Positions 26,514-35,750 of a DNA stretch of 64,000 nucleotides are shown piece by piece. Each line of letters begins with the position of its first letter. Within the stretch, counting starts at the first letter, position 1. The DNA lies in assembly GCF_001602525.1 (NCBI RefSeq), contig NZ_LSYT01000006.1, positions 434,001 to 498,000 of the forward strand, given 5' to 3'. The translations under genes were made by a program, and so were the position numbers. The notes beneath the pieces are model-generated. The model was given only the letters and a program-made list of their open reading frames with translations. It did not search any database and was not told the origin of the DNA. Source of the stretch: Flavobacterium chilense (GTDB taxonomy: Bacteria > Bacteroidota > Bacteroidia > Flavobacteriales > Flavobacteriaceae).

Positions 26514-27842
26514 ATGGGACACAAAATGACAGAATTAAAATTAACTATTAAGAAATTTGTTCCTGAGAAAATATGGATTACACTTATTAAGTTTTATAAT
26601 TTTACAAATTTGCGAGGAATGCATGATTTGTATCAAATCAAAAAAGCACCAAAAAAGCACCAAAAAGCACTTCAGATTGTCAGACAAAAAGAAAAAGTAA
26701 AAGTTGCCTTTTTTTTGATTCATGAATCTGTTTGGAAATACGATGTACTATTCGATTTAATGTTGCAACATCCCCGATTTGAACCTGTGATATTTGTTTG
26801 CCCGGCTGTAAATTTTGGTAAAGAAAATATGCTCTTTGAAATGAATAAATCCTATCATGCTTTTAAAAAGAAAGGATATGATGTTATAAAAACCTATAAC
26901 AAAGAAACGGAAGAGTATTTTGATGTAAAAAAGGATTTTTCACCTGATATTGTTTTTTTTACAAATCCGTATGAAGGTTTACAGGATTATAGATATTATA
27001 TAAAAAATTTTTCAAGTACTTTGACCTGTTATGTTCCTTATGCTGTTATGACAACAAATTATAATGCTTTTTATAACTTAAAATTTCATAATCTTGTCTG
27101 GCGAATTTTTTCAGAAACTCCTATTCATAAAAAGATAGCATTTGAAAAACAAAGAAATAAAGGGAATAATAACATTGTAACCGGATATCCGGGATTTGAT
27201 CAGTTTTTAACTAATAGCGTACCAAATTATGAGGTTTGGAAAAATAAGAATTCAATCTTAAAAAAAGTAATATGGGCACCACATCATTCAATGCATGAAC
27301 TAAATAAAGTATCTAATTTTTTAGAGTATTATGATATATTTCTGGAATTAGCTATAACTTATAAAGATCACTTACAAATAGCATTTAAGCCGCATCCATT
27401 ATTAAGAATTAAATTAGAAAATGATCTAAATTGGGGTAAAGAAAAAACGGATAGCTATTATAAAGAATGGATAAATTTACAAAATGGTCAGTTTGAAAAT
27501 TCGGATTATGCAGATCTGTTCTTAACATCAGATGCGCTTATTCATGATTGTGGCTCATTTATGGCAGAATATCTCATTACAGGGAAACCATCTCTTTTTA
27601 TGATAAGAAATGAGGCAGTAATGAAAGAATGGAGTGAGTTTGGTAAAAAAGCTGTTGATGCGCATTATCAATCCAGAACAAAAGAAGAGTTAATTGATTT
27701 TATTGAAAATATAGTATTGAATGAAAATGACTGGATGAAAGAAAGACGAAATAATTTTGTTCATCAAAATTTAATACAAAAGAATAATTTAACTGCTTCG
27801 CAGAATATAATGGATTATTTAGAAAATCAGGTTTTTAAATAA
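26514..27842 (+). CDS. CDP-glycerol/ribitol phosphotransferase-like (TagB/TagF family)
   Basis: 442 aa. The GT-B-like family signatures are visible: VIWAPHHSMHEL near residue 255, IAFKPHPLLRIKL near 290, and SDALIHDCGSFMAEYLITGK near 345, the same arrangement as in teichoic acid glycerol- and ribitol-phosphate transferases. It should transfer a polyol phosphate from its CDP form to a glycan. The gene downstream probably makes CDP-ribitol, which favours ribitol phosphate. A second ATG at 26526 is an equally good start. No membrane helix; likely cytoplasmic face of the inner membrane. Confidence 0.8.
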   Translation: MGHKMTELKLTIKKFVPEKIWITLIKFYNFTNLRGMHDLYQIKKAPKKHQKALQIVRQKEKVKVAFFLIHESVWKYDVLFDLMLQHPRFEPVIFVCPAVNFGKENMLFEMNKSYHAFKKKGYDVIKTYNKETEEYFDVKKDFSPDIVFFTNPYEGLQDYRYYIKNFSSTLTCYVPYAVMTTNYNAFYNLKFHNLVWRIFSETPIHKKIAFEKQRNKGNNNIVTGYPGFDQFLTNSVPNYEVWKNKNSILKKVIWAPHHSMHELNKVSNFLEYYDIFLELAITYKDHLQIAFKPHPLLRIKLENDLNWGKEKTDSYYKEWINLQNGQFENSDYADLFLTSDALIHDCGSFMAEYLITGKPSLFMIRNEAVMKEWSEFGKKAVDAHYQSRTKEELIDFIENIVLNENDWMKERRNNFVHQNLIQKNNLTASQNIMDYLENQVFK

Positions 27843-27873
27843 TTTTAGTCTTTTTATATTAAAAGAATTGTAA

Positions 27874-29229
27874 ATGAATATAGCTGTCATTTTAGCTGGA
27901 GGTATTGGAATTAGATTAGAAAAAACATTGCCTAAGCAATTTTTTAAAGTTGCAGGGAAAATGGTTATAGAACATGCCGTTGATGCATTTGAGAAGAATC
28001 AATTCATTGATGAAATTGTTATCGTTATTAATAATCATTATCTTTTTATGGTAGAAGATATGATTATTAAAAATGAATGGAAGAAAGTTAAAAGAACTTT
28101 AATAGGAGGTAAAGAACGTTATCAGTCAAGTCTCATTGCGATTAATGCTTACCATGAATTAAAAGATGCTAATTTGATTTTTCACGATGCTGCACGACCT
28201 TTAATAAGCCAGCGAATTATTAATGATGTTGTAAAAGCTCTAAAACATTATAAAGCAGTTGATGTTGCTATAAATTCAGCAGATACAATTATTGAAGTTG
28301 AAAATGATATCATAACTGATATTCCTGAGAGAATAAAAATGCGGAGAGGACAAACTCCTCAGGGTTTTAGACAGGATATTATCGCTAAAGCATACGAGTT
28401 AGCATTAAAAGATGAAAATTTTAAAGCGACTGATGATTGTGGAGTGGTTAAAAAATACTTACCTGGAGAAGACATTTATGTAGTAAATGGAGAAGAGGTT
28501 AACATGAAATTAACTTATCCTGAAGATACTTATCTATTAGATAAATTATTTCAATTACGTTCTGTTGAAATTCAAGATATTGAGCTATCGATAAAAACTT
28601 TGTCGGATAAAGTTATGGTTGTTTTTGGAGGGGCTTATGGAATAGGAAAAAGCATTGTAGATTTAGGTAAGCAAAACGGAATTCGTGTTTATAGTTTTTC
28701 CAGAAGCGAAAATGATATTGATGTTTCTAATATAGATTCAGTTAAGAAAGCTTTAGAAAAGGTATTTAAGGTAGAACATAAAATCGATTTTATTATCAAT
28801 ACAGCTGGAATATTGTATAAAGAACCATTAGAGACAATGAAATATGATGATATTCTGAATTCAATAAGTGTTAATTATACCGGAATGGTTAATATTGCTC
28901 TTGCTTCATTACCTTATTTAAAAGAATCAAAAGGACATATTTTGTTTTTTGCTTCTAGTTCATATACCAGAGGTAGAGCATTTTATAGTATTTATTCTTC
29001 CAGTAAAGCAGCTACTGTTAATTTTGTGCAGGCAATTTCACAAGAATGGGAAACATTGAAAATTAAGGTAAATTGCATTAATCCAGAGCGTACACAAACA
29101 CCAATGCGAGTAAAAAACTTTGGAAACGAACCTGAAAATACTTTATTAAAACCCGAAGTGGTCGCTTTAAGATGTATTCAGACTTTGTTATCAGATTATA
29201 CAGGGCAAGTAATTGATGTACGACTTTAA
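27874..29229 (+). CDS. Cytidylyltransferase-SDR fusion, probable CDP-ribitol synthase
   Basis: 451 aa in two domains. Residues 1 to about 230 are an IspD/TarI-type cytidylyltransferase (ILAGGIGIRLEKTLPKQFF, HDAARPLIS, KMRRGQTPQGFR). Residues 245-451 are a short-chain dehydrogenase (VVFGGAYGIGKSI, NTAGILYKEPLE, and YSSSK, the YxxxK catalytic pair). The same order is known in the bifunctional ribulose-5-phosphate reductase/CDP-ribitol pyrophosphorylase of Haemophilus influenzae capsule loci. The inferred product is CDP-ribitol for the phosphotransferase encoded 31 bp upstream. A related polyol is possible. Confidence 0.82.
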   Translation: MNIAVILAGGIGIRLEKTLPKQFFKVAGKMVIEHAVDAFEKNQFIDEIVIVINNHYLFMVEDMIIKNEWKKVKRTLIGGKERYQSSLIAINAYHELKDANLIFHDAARPLISQRIINDVVKALKHYKAVDVAINSADTIIEVENDIITDIPERIKMRRGQTPQGFRQDIIAKAYELALKDENFKATDDCGVVKKYLPGEDIYVVNGEEVNMKLTYPEDTYLLDKLFQLRSVEIQDIELSIKTLSDKVMVVFGGAYGIGKSIVDLGKQNGIRVYSFSRSENDIDVSNIDSVKKALEKVFKVEHKIDFIINTAGILYKEPLETMKYDDILNSISVNYTGMVNIALASLPYLKESKGHILFFASSSYTRGRAFYSIYSSSKAATVNFVQAISQEWETLKIKVNCINPERTQTPMRVKNFGNEPENTLLKPEVVALRCIQTLLSDYTGQVIDVRL

Positions 29230-29241
29230 AGTAAAAAATAA

Positions 29242-30705
29242 ATGCAAGGTACTTCATTAAAAGGAATTGCAACAAAAGGAATTTTCTGGTCTGCGGTTGA
29301 TAAATTTGCTGTTCAGATTGGACAATTTGTTGTAAGTATTATACTTGCAAGAATTTTGCTGCCAGAAGATTTTGGACTAATAGGAATGTTAGCCATCTTT
29401 ATTGCCTTGTCACAAACTTTCATTGAAAGTGGTTTAGGAGTAGGTTTAATTCAGCGTCAAGACAGAATTGATACTGATTTTTCGACTGTATTTGTATTTA
29501 ATTTAGCAGTAAGCAGTTTTTTTTATTTAGTGCTGTTTCTCTCGGCACCCTTAATATCTGTTTTTTTTAATCAGCCACAATTAACAAATCTGATACGAGT
29601 ATTAAGCTTAAGTTTGTTTTTTAACGCTGCTGCAATAGTTCAGAAAACGAAATTGACAATTGCTGTCGATTTTAAATCTATTGCCAAAAGTAATGTAATG
29701 TCGGTATTTGTAGGCGGACTATTCGGCGTTGTTGCAGCGATAAATAACTATGGAGTTTGGTCACTGGTTATTCAAAGCCTTGTTGGAGCTTTTGTGTCAT
29801 CAGTTTGTTTATGGTTTTTAAGTAGTTGGAATCCTTCGATATTATTTTCAAAAACATCTTTTGATTCATTGTTTAAATATGGATCAAAACTTTTAGTGGC
29901 AGGTTTGTATGCTCAGTTGTTAAATAATGTTTATAATATTTGTTTAGGTAAATTTTACCCAACAGCTTCGTTAGGCTATTATACAAGAGCAAAGAGTTTT
30001 GCCGATTTATCAGCTGGAACTATAGTTAGCATTCTACAACAGGCCACATTTCCTATTCTTACATCATTACAAAACGATAAAGTAAAATTAGTTTCAGTTT
30101 ATAGTCGTATGATTAGAATGTCGGCATTTCTAATTATTCCAATCATGACCCTGATTGCTTTGCTGGCAAAACCTATTGTTATATTATTGTTTACAGAGAA
30201 ATGGAGTTCTTTAATTCCACTCTTACAATGGATGGTTTTTGCACGTATATTTCTTCCTATGAGTGCAATCAATATGAATTTATTAAATGCAGTAGGTCGG
30301 TCAGATTTATTCTTAAAAGTAGATTTGTCTAAACTGCCTCTTACCATACTGGCATTGATAATCACAATACCATTAGGGTTAAAAGCAATTATAATTGGTC
30401 ATGTTATTACATCTGCTCTATCATTTCTCATAAATGCATATTTACCAGGGAAATTTTATGGTTATGGTGCAATTGAGCAATTAAAAGATATGATTCCGGT
30501 TTTTATTGCTACAATAGGAATGACTATTCCTGTTTTTGTTACGTTGTTTTTTATTAACAATTTGGTAATTCAGTTGTTTCTAGGATGTATAATTGGAGGT
30601 GTTACTTATTTATCTATTTGCAGGGTATTAAAATTAGAGGAACTAGAAGAGGGCTGGAAATTGTTTTTGATTTTAAAAAGAAAGATTCTAAAAAATACAA
30701 AATAA
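29242..30705 (+). CDS. Wzx-type polysaccharide flippase (MOP superfamily)
   Basis: 487 aa with about 12-14 hydrophobic helices. The N-terminus (ATKGIFWSAVDKFAVQIGQF, LARILLPEDFGLIGMLAIF) is typical of the Wzx/WzxC branch that flips lipid-linked sugar units across the inner membrane. It follows the CDP-ribitol gene by 12 bp, so the phosphotransferase, the synthase and the flippase form one operon. No Wzy polymerase is recognisable in this window. Confidence 0.9.
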   Translation: MQGTSLKGIATKGIFWSAVDKFAVQIGQFVVSIILARILLPEDFGLIGMLAIFIALSQTFIESGLGVGLIQRQDRIDTDFSTVFVFNLAVSSFFYLVLFLSAPLISVFFNQPQLTNLIRVLSLSLFFNAAAIVQKTKLTIAVDFKSIAKSNVMSVFVGGLFGVVAAINNYGVWSLVIQSLVGAFVSSVCLWFLSSWNPSILFSKTSFDSLFKYGSKLLVAGLYAQLLNNVYNICLGKFYPTASLGYYTRAKSFADLSAGTIVSILQQATFPILTSLQNDKVKLVSVYSRMIRMSAFLIIPIMTLIALLAKPIVILLFTEKWSSLIPLLQWMVFARIFLPMSAINMNLLNAVGRSDLFLKVDLSKLPLTILALIITIPLGLKAIIIGHVITSALSFLINAYLPGKFYGYGAIEQLKDMIPVFIATIGMTIPVFVTLFFINNLVIQLFLGCIIGGVTYLSICRVLKLEELEEGWKLFLILKRKILKNTK

Positions 30706-30750
30706 ATAGCAAAATTTTTTTAGAGTTGAGATCTAAGATTTAAGTAAATC

Positions 30751-31656
30751 TTAATACTTTTTAAAATTTGTTCTCCAAAATAACCAAATTCTCAAACCTA
30801 TATTTTTGAATAATAATTTATAAGCCTTTACTTTTAACGTGTGTACTATTTCATGATGTACTCTTTTTTGAATAGAAAAATCTTCTATTCTTGTTAGATT
30901 TAGTCTAATAGTTTTTTTTAGAATTAAATAAGTTGATAAATTAATTTTTTTAAAAAAGGTTTTATGACTGTCATAGAAATTAGAAGTTAGAGAATTATCA
31001 GATAGTCTTTTTTTAATTAATATTTTATCTATATAGTTAAATTCGTATAAACGGGATGAACGTATCCAAAAATCTAAATCTTCATATGCCAGTGTTTCAT
31101 CGTAACCATTTAAGGAATCATAAACTTTTTTTTTAGCCATTGAAGAAACAGAACAAATACTATTTCCACCAGATATGACACTCAAATAAATATCACCAAT
31201 TGGTCTTTTTTCTATAGTTTTGAGATCATGATCAACTGGAAAGAAATAAGAATTAAATTTGCCATTTTCGTTAATCAATTCAGCATTTCCATAAACAACC
31301 CCTAGATTTTTAAAAGAGTTTTCTGTAAATTTTTTTATTTGTAATGAAATACAATTAGAAATTAAAATATCATCTGCAGCAAGATCTAATATGTAATCTC
31401 CTTTTGCTGATTTAAGAGCCTTGTTAAACGATTTAGTATTTCCTAAATTGGTTTCGTTAAAGATAAATTGAGCTTGAGGATAGTTTAAAAGCCATTTTTC
31501 AATTATTTTTTTAGAATTATCAGTACTGCAGTCATCTACAATTATTAATTCAATATTTGGATAGTCCTGATTGATAACCGAAAATAAACTCTCAATGACA
31601 AATTTTTCATGATTAAAACATAGACAGATAACTGTAACTAATAATTTATTTTGCAT
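30751..31656 (-). CDS. Glycosyltransferase family 2
   Basis: 301 aa. GT-A fold with the family 2 opening VTVICLCFNHEKFVIESL, the nucleotide-binding IELIIVDDCSTDNS, and DLAADD as the DxD-like metal motif near residue 97. A basic C-terminus suggests membrane association. It should add one sugar to the lipid-linked repeat unit. It lies on the opposite strand to the genes on both sides, a sign of piecemeal assembly of this locus. Donor and acceptor unknown. Confidence 0.87.
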   Translation of the reverse strand: MQNKLLVTVICLCFNHEKFVIESLFSVINQDYPNIELIIVDDCSTDNSKKIIEKWLLNYPQAQFIFNETNLGNTKSFNKALKSAKGDYILDLAADDILISNCISLQIKKFTENSFKNLGVVYGNAELINENGKFNSYFFPVDHDLKTIEKRPIGDIYLSVISGGNSICSVSSMAKKKVYDSLNGYDETLAYEDLDFWIRSSRLYEFNYIDKILIKKRLSDNSLTSNFYDSHKTFFKKINLSTYLILKKTIRLNLTRIEDFSIQKRVHHEIVHTLKVKAYKLLFKNIGLRIWLFWRTNFKKY

Positions 31657-31682
31657 ATTGTTTTTAAAGAGTTATATATTTG
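31651..31682 (+). promoter_or_regulatory. Promoter of the fdtA-GT4 transcript
   Basis: TTG (31651-31653), 21-nt spacer, TATATTTG (31675-31682), an exact -7 box, 65 bp before the ATG at 31747. It overlaps the first bases of the divergent glycosyltransferase gene. Confidence 0.45.
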
Positions 31683-31746
31683 ATACGAAAATAGCAAATC
31701 AATAATTATAGTGTCTAATAAAAAAACGTAAAATTTAAATAAGCTT

Positions 31747-32139
31747 ATGAATATAATTATGATTGATTTTCCAAAAATTGAAAATGTATTAGGAAATATT
31801 GCAGTAATTGAAAATGGTACTGTTCCTTTTGAAATAAAAAGAATCTACTATTTATACGACATTCCAAGTTCTTCTAAAAGAGGGGGGCATTCTCATAAAA
31901 AGCTACAACAGATTTTAATTGCAATTTCAGGAAGTTTTGATGTGGTTTTAAAAGATGGTAAAACTGAAAAAATAGTCACTTTAAACAAACCGGATAAAGG
32001 CTTATTGATTAAAAGCAATATATGGCGTGAACTTGAAAATTTTTCATCAGGAGCAGTTTGTCTCGTTTTAGCTTCGGATGTTTTTGATGAGGGGGATTAT
32101 TTACGAGATTATAATGATTTTTTGAAATCAAAAAAATGA
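31747..32139 (+). CDS. fdtA: FdtA/WxcM-like cupin, sugar 3,4-ketoisomerase
   Basis: 130-aa single-domain cupin. The motif RGGHSHKKLQQILIAISG carries the two histidines expected in dTDP-4-keto-6-deoxyglucose 3,4-ketoisomerases, and IWRELENFSSGAVCLVLASD matches the second half of the barrel. It should move the keto group from C4 to C3, making the substrate for the FdtB aminotransferase at 22675. The gene overlaps the next one by 4 bp (ATGA). An alternative start is the Met at residue 5. The dTDP-glucose genes (rmlA, rmlB) are not in this window. Confidence 0.85.
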   Translation: MNIIMIDFPKIENVLGNIAVIENGTVPFEIKRIYYLYDIPSSSKRGGHSHKKLQQILIAISGSFDVVLKDGKTEKIVTLNKPDKGLLIKSNIWRELENFSSGAVCLVLASDVFDEGDYLRDYNDFLKSKK

Positions 32140-33227
32140 AATTACTCTATATAACGCAAAGAGCAAATGAAGAAGGAGGAGTACAGAGAGTACTTTCAAT
32201 AAAAACCAATTATTTAATCGAAAAATTTAATTATGAGGTTTGTATTATTACTCAAAATAGAGGAGATGAAAATCTTTTTTTTGAGTTTAATAAGCAAATT
32301 AAATTTTATGATATCTCATTAGAAAAAAATAAAATATTTAATCTGTTATTATACAAAAGAGAGCTGGAAGAATATATTAATACAATAAAACCAGACTGTA
32401 TAATTGTTTGTGATTTTGCTCTAAAATCATTTTCGATTCCCATGCTAGTAAAGACAAATATACCTATAATTTTTGAGGCACACGGCTCTAGATTTAATGA
32501 ATATAGAGAATCTCTTTTTTTAGGATTTTATAGTAAATTCAAGTATCAATTTAGAAATTATTGCGCTTCAAAATTCTCAATTTTTGTAGCATTATCGAAT
32601 GAAAGTTTAGATGAATGGTCTGTTAAAAATGGATTTGTAATTTCTAACCCTTTATGGATGGAAACAAAATCCATTTCTGATTTGGAATCAAAAAAAATTA
32701 TTGCGGTTGCAAGACATTCTTATGAAAAAGGAATTGACAGATTATTGCAAATTTGGAAATTAATTGTAGAAAAACATCCTGACTGGTTGTTGGAAATTTA
32801 TGGTAAGCAAAACGACGACTTACAATTATTAAACTTAGTAAAAAAGTTAAAAATTGAAAAAAGTATCACTTTTTTAAACCCAGTTAAAGATATTCATCAT
32901 AAATATAAAACTGCATCAATATTGGTAATGACTTCCAGAAATGAAGCACAACCAATGGTCTTAATTGAAGGTATGGCCTGCGGTTTACCTTCAGTAGCTT
33001 ATGATTGTCCAGTTGGACCAAGAACAATTATACAAGATAATAAAAACGGATTTTTAATTGAAGATGGAGATAAAGATTCTTTTGTTGCAAAATTAACTCT
33101 TTTGATAGAGGATCGTAATTTGAGAATGAAAATGGGGGAGGAAGCAAAAAAAAGTGTTCAAAAATATAATATGGAATTGATAATGCAGCAATGGAAATCA
33201 TTATTCGAATCTATTATAAAATATTAG
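32136..33227 (+). CDS. Glycosyltransferase family 4
   Basis: 363 aa GT-B enzyme. N-terminal LLYITQRANEEGGVQRVL, then IIAVARHSYEKGIDRLLQIW at the start of the C-terminal domain, and the donor-binding motif EGMACGLPSVAYDCPVGPR near residue 285. Retaining family 4 glycosyltransferase, likely adding a sugar to the surface glycan. It starts inside the fdtA stop (4-bp overlap), so the two are co-translated. Its stop overlaps by 4 bp the stop of the convergent gene. Confidence 0.9.
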   Translation: MKLLYITQRANEEGGVQRVLSIKTNYLIEKFNYEVCIITQNRGDENLFFEFNKQIKFYDISLEKNKIFNLLLYKRELEEYINTIKPDCIIVCDFALKSFSIPMLVKTNIPIIFEAHGSRFNEYRESLFLGFYSKFKYQFRNYCASKFSIFVALSNESLDEWSVKNGFVISNPLWMETKSISDLESKKIIAVARHSYEKGIDRLLQIWKLIVEKHPDWLLEIYGKQNDDLQLLNLVKKLKIEKSITFLNPVKDIHHKYKTASILVMTSRNEAQPMVLIEGMACGLPSVAYDCPVGPRTIIQDNKNGFLIEDGDKDSFVAKLTLLIEDRNLRMKMGEEAKKSVQKYNMELIMQQWKSLFESIIKY

Positions 33228-34105
33228 TTTGAACTGCAATAATAACCTAACCGATAAATATCAAAAAGAAAAAGAGAGGGATTTTTACTTAATAATTGCT
33301 TTACAAGCAGAGGTTTAAAAACTTTGAAAACAAGGGCAGTTAATGTAATAAGATAGCATTTTTTTAGGATTTGAAAATAATGCGAAAGTCTTACATAATC
33401 CTGAGAAATTAAATTTGAATTAACCAGATTTTTTAAACCTAAAACAGATTCTTCAGATTTTTTTAAAAAAGTTTTGCTGTCTTCAATTCCTAAATGATAA
33501 ACAGGGTTTTCAATATGAATAACTTCAATTTTACTTTTCATTAATTCATATGAAAATAAAGTATCTTCATGTCTGAGATTTGGAATTTTATCATTGAATT
33601 TTACCTTCGAAAAAACACTTTTTTTGATCAGGAAATTTAAAGTTAAAAACGAAATATAAGGATTTTTGGTTCGTTGTTCAGTAGTTAAAGCTTCGCGTTG
33701 TTTACCGTAAACCCAACGTAAAATCTGTTCTGGTTGAGGTTTTGAATTTTCATATAAAATACCTCCATATACTATTTTTTCGTTGTTGTTAATTTGTGAA
33801 AGGTATTCAGAAAGAAAATTTCCATGAACAGGGAATGTATCAGCATCCAGAAAAAGTAAATTCTCATAAGATGCTTTTTGAGCTAATAAATTTCGAATAG
33901 CACTTCTACCAATATTTTTGTCTAAAATAGTATATGAACTATTTTTGAATTGATTTATTTTTTGATTTTCCCGTAAAAATTTCTGAGAGCCATCATCCAA
34001 ACAAATAATTTCAAACTCAATATTACATTTCAAAGATTGTCTATGTAAAGTTTCAACTAGCGGAAAAACATTATAATTATAAACCGGAATAAGGATCGAA
34101 AGCAT
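33224..34105 (-). CDS. Glycosyltransferase family 2
   Basis: 293 aa. Family 2 pattern: LSILIPVYNYNVFPLVETL, EIICLDDGSQKF, and LLFLDADTFPVHG, with DAD as the metal-binding motif near residue 93. The C-terminal region RHEDTLFSYELMKS carries the ED pair often seen as a catalytic base. It probably adds a sugar to the repeat unit. Convergent with the GT4 gene: the two stop codons share the four bases 33224-33227, leaving no room for a terminator between them. Confidence 0.87.
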   Translation of the reverse strand: MLSILIPVYNYNVFPLVETLHRQSLKCNIEFEIICLDDGSQKFLRENQKINQFKNSSYTILDKNIGRSAIRNLLAQKASYENLLFLDADTFPVHGNFLSEYLSQINNNEKIVYGGILYENSKPQPEQILRWVYGKQREALTTEQRTKNPYISFLTLNFLIKKSVFSKVKFNDKIPNLRHEDTLFSYELMKSKIEVIHIENPVYHLGIEDSKTFLKKSEESVLGLKNLVNSNLISQDYVRLSHYFQILKKCYLITLTALVFKVFKPLLVKQLLSKNPSLFLFDIYRLGYYCSSN

Positions 34106-34122
34106 TACAAGTTTTTTTATAA

Positions 34123-34130
34123 TATATTTG
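34123..34130 (+). promoter_or_regulatory. Candidate -7 box of the methyltransferase gene
   Basis: TATATTTG, an exact TAnnTTTG match 88 bp before the ATG at 34219, in the divergent spacer. No TTG is found at the right distance. Confidence 0.3.
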
Positions 34131-34218
34131 TAAAGGAAATGTTTTTATTCTAAAAATCGTTACCAAATTAGAATTGATTCCAAATTTCTAAAAAATAAAG
34201 TATATACCAAAAACCAAA

Positions 34219-35055
34219 ATGAATTTAAGATCTATTTATTATGCAATTTCTCCAAAATCAAGGTTTTTGGTTAGAAAGATATACTATTTTCCAGTTGATT
34301 TTTTAAATTATAGAAATAGATCTAAAAATAGACTTGTCCCTAATAAAGGGGATATTTTTATTGGAGGTGGTGATTTTGCTGAACAAGGAAAACATCTTTT
34401 TTCACTTTTAGAACAATATGCTTTTATAAAGCCAGAGCACGCTGTTTTGGATATAGGTTGTGGGATCGGGAGAGTTGCTGTTCCATTAACGCAATATCTG
34501 ACAAGATCAGGAAAGTACGAAGGTTTTGATGTTGTCAAGAAAGGAATTAGTTGGTGTGAGGAACATATTGCAAAAGATTTTCCAAATTTTAAGTTTCAAT
34601 ACATACCATTAAATAATGATTTGTATCATTTAACGGATGAAAAAGCTGAAAATTTTAAGTTCCCTTACCCGGATAATTCATTTGATACTGTTTTTCTATT
34701 TTCGGTTTTTACTCATATGCAACCGCTTGAAGTGCAAAATTATTTCAATGAAATTTACAGAGTCCTAAAACCAAATGGGAAATGTCTTTCTACTTTTTTT
34801 CTGTACGATGATGAGATTGAAAGCGAAATTTCAAAAGAAAACAGATCGTTTCGTTTTCCTTTCAATAAAGAAAATTATAGATTGATGAATGAAAAAGTTC
34901 CTTCGGCAAACATAGCTTTTCATGAAACTTATCTTAGTCAAATGATTCAAAGAAGCAAACTGACATTAAAAAATAAAATATACGGAAGCTGGGCCAATAG
35001 AGGAACTGGCAGTTTATTTGATTTTCAGGATATCTTAGTTTTTGAAAAAAATTAA
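34219..35055 (+). CDS. SAM-dependent methyltransferase (class I)
   Basis: 278 aa. SAM-binding motif I is AVLDIGCGIGRVAVPL near residue 78; the post-motif region FPYPDNSFDTVFLFSVFTH and RVLKPNGKCLSTFFLYDD fit the Methyltransf_11 type. Its place at the edge of the polysaccharide locus suggests methylation of a sugar, but a different small-molecule substrate is possible. It is convergent with ftsE across an 11-bp gap. Confidence 0.82.
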   Translation: MNLRSIYYAISPKSRFLVRKIYYFPVDFLNYRNRSKNRLVPNKGDIFIGGGDFAEQGKHLFSLLEQYAFIKPEHAVLDIGCGIGRVAVPLTQYLTRSGKYEGFDVVKKGISWCEEHIAKDFPNFKFQYIPLNNDLYHLTDEKAENFKFPYPDNSFDTVFLFSVFTHMQPLEVQNYFNEIYRVLKPNGKCLSTFFLYDDEIESEISKENRSFRFPFNKENYRLMNEKVPSANIAFHETYLSQMIQRSKLTLKNKIYGSWANRGTGSLFDFQDILVFEKN

Positions 35056-35066
35056 AATAGAAATCT

Positions 35067-35750
35067 TTATACACTACGTTGCACCACTTCAAAAATTCTC
35101 TCATCTTCACATTTTAATGTTTTAGAAGGGAATTTCATCAATAAAGCATAATCGTGAGTAGCCATGATAATTGTTTTACCATTGGCATTGATTTTTTTCA
35201 GTACTTCTAATACCTCAGAACTTGTTTGCGGATCAAGGTTTCCGGTTGGCTCATCGGCAAGGATAAATTCAGGATCGTTTAATAAAGCTCTTGCAATGGC
35301 AACACGTTGTTGTTCACCACCGGAAAGCTGATGTGGCATTTTGTTTAAAAAATCTTTCATACCCACTTTGTCCAGAACTTCATCAATTTTATGTTCCATT
35401 GCTTCTTTTTCAGACCATCCGGTTGCTTTAAGAACAAAAAGCATATTGTCTTTTACTGAACGATCCGGAAGCAATTTGAAATCCTGAAATACAATTCCGA
35501 TTTTACGTCTCAAAAACGGAATCTCATTTTCTTTAAGCGTAGCTAAATCAAATTCAACAATATGACCTTCACCTTCAGTTAAAGGTAAATCACCGTACAA
35601 TGTTTTCATGAAACTACTTTTTCCGGAACCTGTTTTCCCAATTATATAGATAAATTCGCCATGCTGAACATCTAAATTAATATGAGATAAAATTTTTCTT
35701 CCTTCCTGATATATAGTTACTTCTTTAAGAGACAGTACGATTTGTGACAT
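35067..35750 (-). CDS. ftsE: Cell division ABC ATPase FtsE
   Basis: 227 aa from the ATG at 35750; the frame extends to 35816 but the extra residues are not conserved. Walker A GKTGSGKSS, Q-loop VFQDFKLLPDRSV, ABC signature LSGGEQQRVAIARALL, Walker B EFILADEPTGNLDP, and MATHDY for the switch His. FtsE works with the membrane protein FtsX to control cell-wall hydrolases at the septum. No ftsX is adjacent here, which is usual in Bacteroidota. Flanked upstream by a 366-bp spacer. Confidence 0.9.
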   Translation of the reverse strand: MSQIVLSLKEVTIYQEGRKILSHINLDVQHGEFIYIIGKTGSGKSSFMKTLYGDLPLTEGEGHIVEFDLATLKENEIPFLRRKIGIVFQDFKLLPDRSVKDNMLFVLKATGWSEKEAMEHKIDEVLDKVGMKDFLNKMPHQLSGGEQQRVAIARALLNDPEFILADEPTGNLDPQTSSEVLEVLKKINANGKTIIMATHDYALLMKFPSKTLKCEDERIFEVVQRSV

